From an uncultured Terriglobus sp. (GTDB taxonomy: Bacteria > Acidobacteriota > Terriglobia > Terriglobales > Acidobacteriaceae): a DNA stretch of 25,207 bases. The position numbers and the translations under genes were made by a program. Location: positions 1,741 to 26,947 of the forward strand of contig CALMRM010000205.1 in NCBI GenBank assembly GCA_937871605.1, in the 5' to 3' direction. The notes beneath the pieces are model-generated. The model searched no databases and was not told where the DNA came from. It saw nothing but the letters and a program-made list of their open reading frames with translations. Below are positions 15,323 through 22,309 of the stretch, piece after piece (positions within the stretch are counted from its first letter, which is position 1; every line of letters starts with the position of its first letter).

Positions 15323-16342
15323 ATGAAGCGCGCCACCGTCATCATTCCGACGTACAACGGTGCTGCGCGCATCGGTGCCTGCTTGCAGGCACTCTCCACC
15401 ATGACCGGGGTCGAAGAGGTGGAGCTGCTCGTCGTGGACGATGGCTCCACCGACCGTACGGCAGAGGTTGCAGGCAGCTTTCCCGGCGTCCGCGTCTTGT
15501 CGCAGCTGAATGCGGGGCCGGCTGCAGCGCGTAACCTTGGCGCACGTAAGGCGGCAGGCGACATCCTGCTGTTTACCGACGACGACTGTGTGCCGCAGTC
15601 AGGCTGGCTGTCCGCCATGCTGCAGCCGTTTGCCGACGGCGAGGTGGTGGGCGTTAAAGGCATTTACCGCACGCAGCAGCGGCAACTTACAGCGCGCTTT
15701 GTGCAGGTGGAATACGAGGACAAGTACCGCATCATGGCGGCGCTGCCCGGCATCGACTTTGTCGATACCTACTCGGCAGGCTTTCGGCGCGAACGCTTTC
15801 TTGAGATGGGCGGGTACGACACATCGTTCCCGGTAGCCTGCGCAGAAGACATCGAGCTGTCGTATCGCATGTCGGCCCGCGGCTGGCACATGCGTTTTGT
15901 GCCCACGGCTGCGGTCAGCCATACGCACCCGGCTGAGCTGTGGGGCTACCTGCGGAAGAAGTTTAAGTTCGCCTACTGGCGTGTGTTTGCCCTGCACAAA
16001 AATCCACAAAAGGTGGCCAAGGATAGCCACACACCGCAGCTGATGAAGCTGCAACTGCTGTTACTGCCTGCGCTGCTGGTGGCGCTGCTTGCCGGGGCGA
16101 TAACAGGCAGGCTCCTCCTGGCGATTGGCTCTGTGCTGCTGGCCTTCTTGGTGACCACGGTGCCGTTTACGCTGCGTGCCCTGCCAAAGGATCCCCTGGT
16201 CGGCTGCCTTTCGCCGTTCTTCCTGGCGGCCCGTGCCGTGGCGCAGTGCCTGGGAGTCGCAGGCGGCCTGTTCTACCTGTTGCGCCGCAATGATGCCGTG
16301 CCCATGTCCAACACGGTACCGCGCGGCTCACACCAGTTGTAA
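15323..16342 (+). CDS. Glycosyltransferase family 2 with C-terminal membrane helices
   Basis: The 339-residue protein opens with the GT2 nucleotide-sugar fold: TVIIPTYNGAARIGACL (5-21), LLVVDDGSTDRT (35-46) and the metal-binding TDDD (85-88). The acceptor-side ED motif appears in ACAEDIELSYRM (about 171-182). Two hydrophobic helices follow (LLLLPALLVALLAGAITG and LLAIGSVLLAFLVTTVPF) and a third weak one lies near 300-320, anchoring it to the inner membrane. It probably adds a sugar to the lipid-linked repeat unit. ATG at 15323 was preferred to an upstream TTG that would add a non-conserved Arg/His-rich leader; GAAAGG lies ten bases upstream. It ends 12 bases from the convergent 279-aa gene. 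Confidence 0.86.
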   Translation: MKRATVIIPTYNGAARIGACLQALSTMTGVEEVELLVVDDGSTDRTAEVAGSFPGVRVLSQLNAGPAAARNLGARKAAGDILLFTDDDCVPQSGWLSAMLQPFADGEVVGVKGIYRTQQRQLTARFVQVEYEDKYRIMAALPGIDFVDTYSAGFRRERFLEMGGYDTSFPVACAEDIELSYRMSARGWHMRFVPTAAVSHTHPAELWGYLRKKFKFAYWRVFALHKNPQKVAKDSHTPQLMKLQLLLLPALLVALLAGAITGRLLLAIGSVLLAFLVTTVPFTLRALPKDPLVGCLSPFFLAARAVAQCLGVAGGLFYLLRRNDAVPMSNTVPRGSHQL

Positions 16343-16354
16343 CGACCTGGCAAC

Positions 16355-17194
16355 TTAGCTGCGGCGGCGATACAAGATCTGGAAATGATAACCGTCGTTG
16401 GCCGGATAGAGCCGGTTGATGGCGCGCAGCCGCTCTGCCAGTGCGGGCGCGGCCAGCAGCGGGTACTCTCGCTCGCGCAGGTCGGCATAGTCGAAATCGA
16501 CTGCCATGGAGAGCAGGTAAATTGCCATCGAGTCGGCAAAGGCTGTGGCCTGGTAGTCGGCACGCGCGCGGTCATCGCTGCCGTGGCTCGCCTGCGGGGG
16601 CGGTGTTGCCGCGAAGGTCGCAGGAGCACCCTGCAGCGGTTGCCCCAGGGCGGCCGCACGGTCTTCCCAGGCGTCGATTGAGGTCTCGCCACGCACGCCG
16701 CTGGTGGCCTGCCGCCATAGCAGGTCGCCAAATTCAGCCGGTGGCGGGTTGCCGTCAACAAAGTTATGCGCCACGTTGATGCAGAACTCGAAGGCCAGTG
16801 CAAAGCGGTCATTATGAAGGCGGCTGCTTAGAAAGACCGTCTCTGTATCGCCCACCTGCGCGTTGCGGTGGCAGATCGCCTTTTCGGCCAGGGCAGGGGA
16901 GTACTGGGGCGCAATGAGGGTGTCGTCGGGCGAGGTGAGCGAGGGCGTGTCGTCGCCCAGCAGACGCGCACCGGACAGCGCCAGCGGCACAAACAAGTAC
17001 CGGTAGCGCTGCAGGCCCTGCACCACGCCAGCGGGGACGACGCCCACCAGCCGCTGCAGGTCTCCCAGCGAGGCGTACGGACCGTCCAGGCGGCCCAGCG
17101 TGCCGAAGCGCAACCCATTGGGCGCGGCTGCACGGCTGCTCTGCTCGGCAGCGTCCGTGGGCGATAAGAGGCTGGTCTGAAGCGCTTCCGCCAT
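16355..17194 (-). CDS. Hypothetical protein, 279 aa, soluble
   Basis: I do not recognise a family. The product has no signal peptide or membrane helix. The N-terminal 30 residues are low-complexity Ala/Ser/Pro. The middle contains a hydrophobic, ordered-looking stretch (RYRYLFVPLALSGARLL, about 64-80) and a distinctive segment RLHNDRFALAFEFCINVAHNFVDGNPPP (as two parts, about 125-152). A proline/alanine linker lies near 190-210, and the C-terminus has YPANDGYHFQILYRRRS. Codon-position GC bias in this frame and its full length argue for a real gene. ATG at 17194 has no clear ribosome site. It is opposite in strand to both neighbours, so it is a separate transcription unit. Restriction to Acidobacteriota is a guess. 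Confidence 0.65.
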   Translation of the reverse strand: MAEALQTSLLSPTDAAEQSSRAAAPNGLRFGTLGRLDGPYASLGDLQRLVGVVPAGVVQGLQRYRYLFVPLALSGARLLGDDTPSLTSPDDTLIAPQYSPALAEKAICHRNAQVGDTETVFLSSRLHNDRFALAFEFCINVAHNFVDGNPPPAEFGDLLWRQATSGVRGETSIDAWEDRAAALGQPLQGAPATFAATPPPQASHGSDDRARADYQATAFADSMAIYLLSMAVDFDYADLREREYPLLAAPALAERLRAINRLYPANDGYHFQILYRRRS

Positions 17195-17249
17195 ATCAAC
17201 AGGTATTCTAACTGTGCAAGCCCGCTAGGGGCGCTACAGGACCGCAGGA

Positions 17250-17570
17250 ATGGCAAACGAGCAGACAAAACGTGCACCTTTCGCGCCCGGCTACACCGGG
17301 CCACGGTTGTTTGGCGCACCAGTGGGTGACTTTTCTGTGCTGCAGACGCTACTGATTGTGGGTGCGACTGGTGTGGCGTCGTTCTTTGCCGCGACCTTTC
17401 TGGCCATCGTCACACTGCTTGTGCTGACGCAGGCATTGCACCGCAACCTGGACTTTTCTCTAACCTACCGCTGGGTGGGGCTGCCCGTGGGCGTCATCAT
17501 GCTGTTGCTTGCAGCGGTGTACTTCGGAGTTGTGCTGCTGCGCCGCCTGCGTCATCAAGGGGCACGCTAG
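17250..17570 (+). CDS. Small two-helix membrane protein, unknown function
   Basis: The 106-residue product has a Pro/Gly-rich N-terminus (APFAPGYTGPRLFGAP) and two membrane helices, at about 31-60 (VLQTLLIVGATGVASFF onward) and 75-95 (VGLPVGVIMLLLAAVYFGVVL). It ends in a basic tail (LRRLRHQGAR), which would sit in the cytoplasm. AGGA lies nine bases upstream of the ATG. It is divergent from the 279-aa gene and ends 25 bases ahead of the MFS transporter gene on the same strand. No family recognised. Confidence 0.65.
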   Translation: MANEQTKRAPFAPGYTGPRLFGAPVGDFSVLQTLLIVGATGVASFFAATFLAIVTLLVLTQALHRNLDFSLTYRWVGLPVGVIMLLLAAVYFGVVLLRRLRHQGAR

Positions 17571-17582
17571 GTGATCGGACGC

Positions 17583-17588
17583 TACACT
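17583..17588 (+). promoter_or_regulatory. Possible -10 element (TACACT) very close to the MFS start
   Basis: TACACT matches four of six consensus bases and ends seven bases before the ATG at 17596. If used, transcription would start at or next to the ATG and give a leaderless message. No ribosome site is visible ahead of this ATG, which is consistent, but no -35 is seen. Confidence 0.25.
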
Positions 17589-17595
17589 GCGAAGC

Positions 17596-18906
17596 ATGCG
17601 TCATAGCCACTGGAGCAGCGGGTACAACCAGCCAGAGCGGTATCGCTGGACGATTGGCGTGCTGCTGGGCGTAGGCGTGCTGGTCAACTACTTCGACCGC
17701 GTCAACCTCGCAGTCTCGCATGACGCGCTGGTCACCAGCTTCGGCATCACGCCTGCCGTCTTTGGCCAGCTGTCGGCCGCGTACTCGTGGACCTATGCCG
17801 CGTGCCAGCTACCCACCGGCGTGCTCTTGGACACCTTTGGCGTGCGCAAGGTGTCGCTCACCTCCATCCTGATCTGGGCGTTGGCGTCGGCTGCGGCGGC
17901 CTTTGCGCCGGGCGTGCTGCTGTTCTTTGTGGCGCGGCTGCTGCTGGGCATCGGCGAGGCACCCACCTTTCCAGCCAACGCCAAGGCCGTGGGTGCGTGG
18001 TTCCCGGCCAGCGCGCGCTCGCTGGCAACGGCCATTTTCGATAGTGCCGCCAAGCTGGCAAATGCCGTGGGTGTGCCCCTGCTGGGGCTGCTGCTGCTGC
18101 GGGTGGGCTGGCGCATGTCGTTTGGCTTTACCGCCGCGCTTTCGCTGACGTACCTGCTGATTTTCGCGCTGTTGTACCGCGAGCCGCACCGCTTTTCCAT
18201 GCGCAACGTGGTGCTGCAGAGCGACCAGGATGGCGACCCGCAAGCCTCGCTGGCACCCCCGCTGCCGCTGTCGCACCTGCTACGGGAACGCAAGGTGCTA
18301 GGTTTGGCCATTGGTTCCGGCGCATACAACTACGTCTTCTACCTGCTCCTTACGTGGCTGCCCACCTACCTGGCGCAGGCGCTGCATGTGCCGCTGCGGC
18401 AGACCTTTTGGCTGACGGGCGCGCCGTGGCTGTTTGCCGCGTTCTGCGGCTTCTTCATCGGCGGCGTGCTGGTCGACGCGTTGATTAAGCGCGGCTTCAA
18501 CGCGCCACGCGTCCGCTTTGCCGTGCTACTGGGTGGTACGGTCTGCGGCCTGGGCATTGCGGGTGCCATCGTCGCGCGGGATGCGGTTACGGCGCTGTTG
18601 CCCATATCGCTGGCTATCGGAGGCCTGTCCGCTGCCTCGCCGGTGCTGTGGAGTACACCGTCGCTGCTGGTACCTAACTCCAGCACGGGCAAGGTGGGCG
18701 GCATCCTGAACTTTTCGAACCAGATATCAGCGATCGCCGCGCCCATCCTCACCGGCATTACCGTGCAGCGAACCGGTGGGTACACCTGGGCCTTTGGCAT
18801 CGCAGCGGGTTACCTCGTTATCGGCATCCTGGCGTATGTGCTGCTGCTGCGACGGATTGAACCGCTGCCCATTCCGCCGCTCCCGGAGTGGGGCGCGGCG
18901 GCCTAG
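17596..18906 (+). CDS. MFS transporter, anion:cation (sugar-acid) symporter type
   Basis: The 436-residue protein has twelve predicted helices. The start (RYRWTIGVLLGVGVLVNYFDRVNLAV as two pieces, 16-41) is typical of the ACS family that includes hexuronate, glucarate and galactonate symporters (ExuT/GudP/DgoT). The loop 2-3 signature is present (LPTGVLLDTFGVRKV), as are the helix 4-5 region RLLLGIGEAPTFPANAKAVGAWF (two adjoining parts) and a WLPTYLAQA segment after the central loop. It would import a sugar acid with protons. The adjoining SDR and zinc dehydrogenase fit a sugar-acid catabolic role (inferred). The stop TAG overlaps the stop of the convergent SDR gene by the four bases CTAG. 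Confidence 0.85.
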   Translation: MRHSHWSSGYNQPERYRWTIGVLLGVGVLVNYFDRVNLAVSHDALVTSFGITPAVFGQLSAAYSWTYAACQLPTGVLLDTFGVRKVSLTSILIWALASAAAAFAPGVLLFFVARLLLGIGEAPTFPANAKAVGAWFPASARSLATAIFDSAAKLANAVGVPLLGLLLLRVGWRMSFGFTAALSLTYLLIFALLYREPHRFSMRNVVLQSDQDGDPQASLAPPLPLSHLLRERKVLGLAIGSGAYNYVFYLLLTWLPTYLAQALHVPLRQTFWLTGAPWLFAAFCGFFIGGVLVDALIKRGFNAPRVRFAVLLGGTVCGLGIAGAIVARDAVTALLPISLAIGGLSAASPVLWSTPSLLVPNSSTGKVGGILNFSNQISAIAAPILTGITVQRTGGYTWAFGIAAGYLVIGILAYVLLLRRIEPLPIPPLPEWGAAA

Positions 18907-19703
18907 CGCCTGACCAGTGCCTGCGTCCGTCCCACGGTGATGCCGCCATCCACCAGCAGGGTCTGGCCTGTTATGTAGCGCGAAGCCTCGCTGGCGAGGA
19001 AGACGACGGCGCCGTCCAGGTCGTCGGGTGCGCCGGGGCGGCCGAGCGGAATGCGCTCACTCAGGTATTCCACCCATTCCTCGTTTTGGTACATGACTTT
19101 GTTCTGCTCAGTCTGGAACCAGCCGGGAGCCAGCGCGTTGACGGTGACGCCGTGCTTGCCCCAATCGTCGGCCAGGCTCATGGTCAGCTGCCGGATGCCG
19201 CCGCGGCTGGCCCCATAGGGCGCAAGGCCCGCGTAGCCGAAGACGCTGGTGACGGAGCTGATGTTGATGATGCGGCCATAGCCACGCCCTACCATGCCCC
19301 GCGCCACCGTTTGCGCGACAAAGAAGGCACCGCGCAGGTTGGTGTCCACGACCGTGTTCCAGTCATCCCAACTGACGTCCAGCGCGGGCTTGCGGATGTT
19401 GCAGCCGGCGTTGTTCACCAGGATGCCGACCGTGCCGCCCAGTTCAGCAGCGGATGCTTCGGCTGCCGGGCCAAAGGCGGCAATGCTGTCCTGGTCGCGC
19501 ACATCCAGTGTCAGCGCGCGCGCCTCGACGCCCATGCCCGCGAGTTCCGCCAGGAACGCATTGCAATCCCCGGCCTTGCGGCTGGTGAGGACTAGCCGGG
19601 CACCGGCCCGCCCGAGGGCACGCGAGAAGTACTGCCCCAGACCGCGCGAGGCGCCGGTCACGACGGCAACCTGGCCGGAAAGATCAAAGAAGTTGTGATT
19701 CAC
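18903..19703 (-). CDS. SDR oxidoreductase, gluconate 5-dehydrogenase-like, with YxxxR active site
   Basis: I chose GTG at 19703 because AGGAG lies six bases upstream and the protein then starts NHNFFDLSGQVAVVTGASRG, giving 266 residues, the normal classical-SDR length. Seen motifs: TGASRGLG (16-23, NAD(P) binding), NNAG, the serine of NISSVTS (about 150) and Tyr163. The catalytic lysine position of YxxxK is arginine here (YGASR, Arg167; codon CGC). The C-terminal half (APGWFQTEQNKVMYQN, IPLGRPG, VVFLASEASRYITGQTLLVDGG as two parts) resembles gluconate 5-dehydrogenases / 2-deoxygluconate 3-dehydrogenases, which interconvert keto- and hydroxy-sugar acids in the cytoplasm. Given the Lys-to-Arg change, activity is uncertain. 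It is convergent with the transporter. Confidence 0.85.
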   Translation of the reverse strand: MNHNFFDLSGQVAVVTGASRGLGQYFSRALGRAGARLVLTSRKAGDCNAFLAELAGMGVEARALTLDVRDQDSIAAFGPAAEASAAELGGTVGILVNNAGCNIRKPALDVSWDDWNTVVDTNLRGAFFVAQTVARGMVGRGYGRIINISSVTSVFGYAGLAPYGASRGGIRQLTMSLADDWGKHGVTVNALAPGWFQTEQNKVMYQNEEWVEYLSERIPLGRPGAPDDLDGAVVFLASEASRYITGQTLLVDGGITVGRTQALVRR

Positions 19704-19813
19704 GTGCGCTCCTGTGGCAAAGTGCTTGTAGGCCCTGCAGAGCGATGGTTTCACGCCCCCACCCGTTTACGATGCGCACCACCGGCTGCCCAACGCGGCA
19801 GGCACGCTAGCCC

Positions 19814-21043
19814 TTGCTCGTGCAGAAAACGCACCAGCCACGGGCGTACTACCCGGCGTTGGACGGTTTGCGTGCCTTGGCCGTGCTTGCCGTTTTTGTT
19901 CACCACTACTTGCCGAATCTTCTGCCGGAAGGATTTCGCTTCGGCTGGGTCGGGGTGGATGTGTTCTTTGTGCTGTCGGGCTTTCTCATCACCGGCATCC
20001 TGTACGACAGCCGGCACGAAGCTGGGCGCTGGAGAACCTTTTACGTCCGGCGGACGCTGCGCATATTTCCGCTGTTCTACGGGGTGTTGTTGCTGGTATT
20101 CCTGCTCACGCCCTACCTGCATTGGAACTGGTCGTGGCGTTGGCTTTCACTGCCGGGCTACTTCTTCAATGTCATACCGACGACGGTGCCCGGCCACCCA
20201 GGCCAGACGCTTGGATACCTGCAAGGCCACCTGGCCAATGGCACGCCCATTGAACTTGCGTTTCTGCATTTCTGGACGCTCTGCGTTGAAGAGCAGTTCT
20301 ACCTCCTGTGGCCGGCGGTCGTGTTTTTCGTTAAGGATCGCCGTATGTTGCTGCGCGTGGTTGCGTTCACCATCCCGTTCATTCTGCTACTGCGCACTAC
20401 GATCTTTCTCCACTTGCATGGCGAACACACCATCTTTCTATTGGTTCGGCCCACCTATGCGCGCGCAGACAGCCTGATGATGGGGGCGGCACTTGCCCTG
20501 TTACTGCGTGGCCCCAGTGCGACGCGCGTCATGAGGCAGGGCGGTCCTCTGCTTGGGGCGTCGCTGACGCTGTTTTGCCTGCTTCGCTTCCTTGCAATCC
20601 GCGTGCTGCACCAGTCCGCGTCGTCAGAACCGGATACGTCGTGGATCGCCACGCTCGGTTTTACCCTGATCGCAGGGGCGGCTTCGGGCGTACTGCTGCT
20701 CACCCTTCGGCCGGCAACGTGGCTGAGCCGCGGCCTGCAATGGGCACCGCTGCGCTGGCTGGGACAGCGTTCGTATGGGTTCTATGTATTTCACCTCATC
20801 TGGCTGCAGCCGCTCGGCCTTGTAGCGGCCCATCTGCTCCGCTGGGCCGGTATGAACGCGCCCGACCGGTCTTACCCCATGGTGGGCCTGCAAGCCGGAC
20901 TCGCCTTTGTGGTGACGCTGGCTGTTTCGGCTGCGAGCTACCGCTGGTTTGAGCAGCCGTTCCTCCGGCTCAAAGAACGGCTGACGCACCGGCCCAGACA
21001 AGACGCAACCCAGCAGATTCAGCAGCGCGAGCTTCAGGCCTAG
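19814..21043 (+). CDS. Membrane O-acyltransferase (acyltransferase 3 family, OafA-like)
   Basis: The 409-residue integral membrane protein opens with YYPALDGLRALAVLAVFVHH (12-31). This is the family signature, with the conserved Asp-Gly-Leu-Arg and the catalytic-region histidine. WVGVDVFFVLSGFLITGIL and FYVRRTLRIFPLFY follow, then FWTLCVEEQFYLLWP, all standard for acyltransferase-3 proteins with about ten helices. They transfer acetyl or other acyl groups onto surface sugars from the inner membrane. An in-frame stop at 19808-19810 restricts the start to TTG at 19814 or GTG at 19820, with no strong ribosome site for either. The gene sits between two sugar dehydrogenases. Its stop codon lies inside the first copy of a 20-bp tandem repeat. 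Confidence 0.87.
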   Translation: MLVQKTHQPRAYYPALDGLRALAVLAVFVHHYLPNLLPEGFRFGWVGVDVFFVLSGFLITGILYDSRHEAGRWRTFYVRRTLRIFPLFYGVLLLVFLLTPYLHWNWSWRWLSLPGYFFNVIPTTVPGHPGQTLGYLQGHLANGTPIELAFLHFWTLCVEEQFYLLWPAVVFFVKDRRMLLRVVAFTIPFILLLRTTIFLHLHGEHTIFLLVRPTYARADSLMMGAALALLLRGPSATRVMRQGGPLLGASLTLFCLLRFLAIRVLHQSASSEPDTSWIATLGFTLIAGAASGVLLLTLRPATWLSRGLQWAPLRWLGQRSYGFYVFHLIWLQPLGLVAAHLLRWAGMNAPDRSYPMVGLQAGLAFVVTLAVSAASYRWFEQPFLRLKERLTHRPRQDATQQIQQRELQA

Positions 21044-21084
21044 AGCGCGAGCTTCAGGCCTAGAGCGCGAGCTTCAGGCCTAGA
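21024..21084. repeat. Perfect 20-bp tandem repeat, three copies, spanning the acyltransferase stop
   Basis: The unit GCGCGAGCTTCAGGCCTAGA occurs at 21025-21044, 21045-21064 and 21065-21084 without a mismatch, and the base before each copy is also shared. Copy 1 encodes the last residues (RELQA) and stop of the acyltransferase. Copies 2 and 3 are non-coding. The 20-base period is not a multiple of three, so this is a DNA-level duplication rather than a protein repeat. Confidence 0.95.
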
Positions 21085-21108
21085 CCGCTGCGTGGCACCG
21101 CTCGCGCT
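21064..21108. terminator. Inverted repeat between convergent acyltransferase and dehydrogenase genes
   Basis: AGCGCGAGC (21064-21072, in the third repeat copy) is the exact complement of GCTCGCGCT (21100-21108). The same 9-base arm also exists at 21024-21032 and 21044-21052. The structure lies between convergent stops and could end transcription from both sides, though neither side has a T-run. The right arm touches the dehydrogenase stop codon. Confidence 0.4.
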
Positions 21109-22154
21109 TACTGCCCATGGGCAGAGGGCGTGACCACTACCTTTAGCAGGCCTGCCTCGCGTGCGTGCAGGCGCTTGAACCAGTCCGCTGCCTGGTCCAG
21201 GGACGATATGGCGGAAATTAGCGGCTTGACCGTGATCGCGCCCGAGGCCAGCAGGCGGATCGCCTCCGTGTACTCGCCCGCAGAGGCGCAGGAGCCCTGC
21301 AGCCGAATCTGGCGCGTGACCACCTTCTGCAACGGCAGCACGACTTCTGGCTGGATGTTGCCGATGAGCGTGACCGTGCCGCCACGGCGCACGCAGTCGA
21401 TGGCGGCGGCAACGGTTTCAACGCGGCCCACAGCCTCCAGCACCACATCCACGCCGCGCCCGCCGGTGCGGCGTAAGACCTCGGCGATAAGGTCGGCACC
21501 GGAGAGCTGCAGGGTGTCTGGAATGCCGACGTCCGCGGCCATCTGCAGGCGGGCAGCATCGATATCTGCGATCAGGACGGAGCTGCAGCCAGCTTCGCGG
21601 GCCGCCTGCGCGGTCAGGAGGCCGATCATACCCGCGCCAATGACCAGTGCTGTTTCGCCACCCTTCAGCTGCGACACAACGACCCCGTGGAGTGCCACGG
21701 AGACAGCCTCCAGCATAGCGGCTTCTTGCATGGGAAAGCTCTCGGGCAATCGATACAGGATGCGCTCGGGCACCGCTACCAACTCTGCAAAGGCACCGTT
21801 GCGCCGGTACTCGCCGCAACTGACGCCCAGCACCTGCCGGTTATCGCAGAGGTTTACCTCACGGCGCATGCAAAACGAGCACTGGCCGCAGTAGACGGTG
21901 CTGTCGAAGGTGACGCGGTCGCCCGGCCTGTACTCTGTGACGGCTGCGCCCACGCGTTCGATGGTGCCTGCAGCCTCGTGCCCCATCACGACCGGTGGAA
22001 TGCGTCGGCCGCTGCCGCCGTCATACCCATGCACGTCGCTGCCGCAAATGCCGCAGGCTGCCACGCGAATCAGTACCTCGTCTGCCGCGCATGCAGGATC
22101 CGGCACGTCGACCACGCGCAAATCTTCGTAGTGCTCCAGCATCAATGCTTTCAT
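21108..22154 (-). CDS. Zinc-dependent medium-chain dehydrogenase (sugar/polyol type)
   Basis: The 348-residue cytoplasmic enzyme has catalytic zinc ligands Cys37 (GICGSDVHGYDG) and His59-Glu60 (MGHEAAGTIERVG). A structural-zinc set follows: Cys89, 92, 95 and 103 (YCGQCSFCMRREVNLC). The Rossmann motif is VIGAGMIGLLTAQAA (about 170-184). These features define MDR enzymes of the sorbitol / galactitol-1-phosphate / threonine dehydrogenase type. An NAD-linked polyol or sugar-acid oxidation is likely, and the exact substrate is open. GGGAGG lies four bases before the ATG at 22154, a good ribosome site. It is divergent from the SGNH lipoprotein pair and convergent with the acyltransferase. With the transporter and SDR it suggests a sugar-acid pathway (inferred). 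Confidence 0.85.
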   Translation of the reverse strand: MKALMLEHYEDLRVVDVPDPACAADEVLIRVAACGICGSDVHGYDGGSGRRIPPVVMGHEAAGTIERVGAAVTEYRPGDRVTFDSTVYCGQCSFCMRREVNLCDNRQVLGVSCGEYRRNGAFAELVAVPERILYRLPESFPMQEAAMLEAVSVALHGVVVSQLKGGETALVIGAGMIGLLTAQAAREAGCSSVLIADIDAARLQMAADVGIPDTLQLSGADLIAEVLRRTGGRGVDVVLEAVGRVETVAAAIDCVRRGGTVTLIGNIQPEVVLPLQKVVTRQIRLQGSCASAGEYTEAIRLLASGAITVKPLISAISSLDQAADWFKRLHAREAGLLKVVVTPSAHGQ

Positions 22155-22309
22155 CGGGCCTCCCGCTCACGCCTGCTCTGACCTGCCTCATGTTCAACGC
22201 ATGGTCCATGCGCCTTTGCTAGGCAGGGTGTTCCGCTACAGAACAATTTACGGTGTGGTTGAAATTGGTATGCCTACAAAATTTCTTTCGGTACGTCTCA
22301 AGTAACACT

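Noticed and set aside
18888..19595. Plus-strand frame of 235 codons
   Set aside because: It is antisense to the SDR gene, whose catalytic and cofactor motifs are clear on the other strand.
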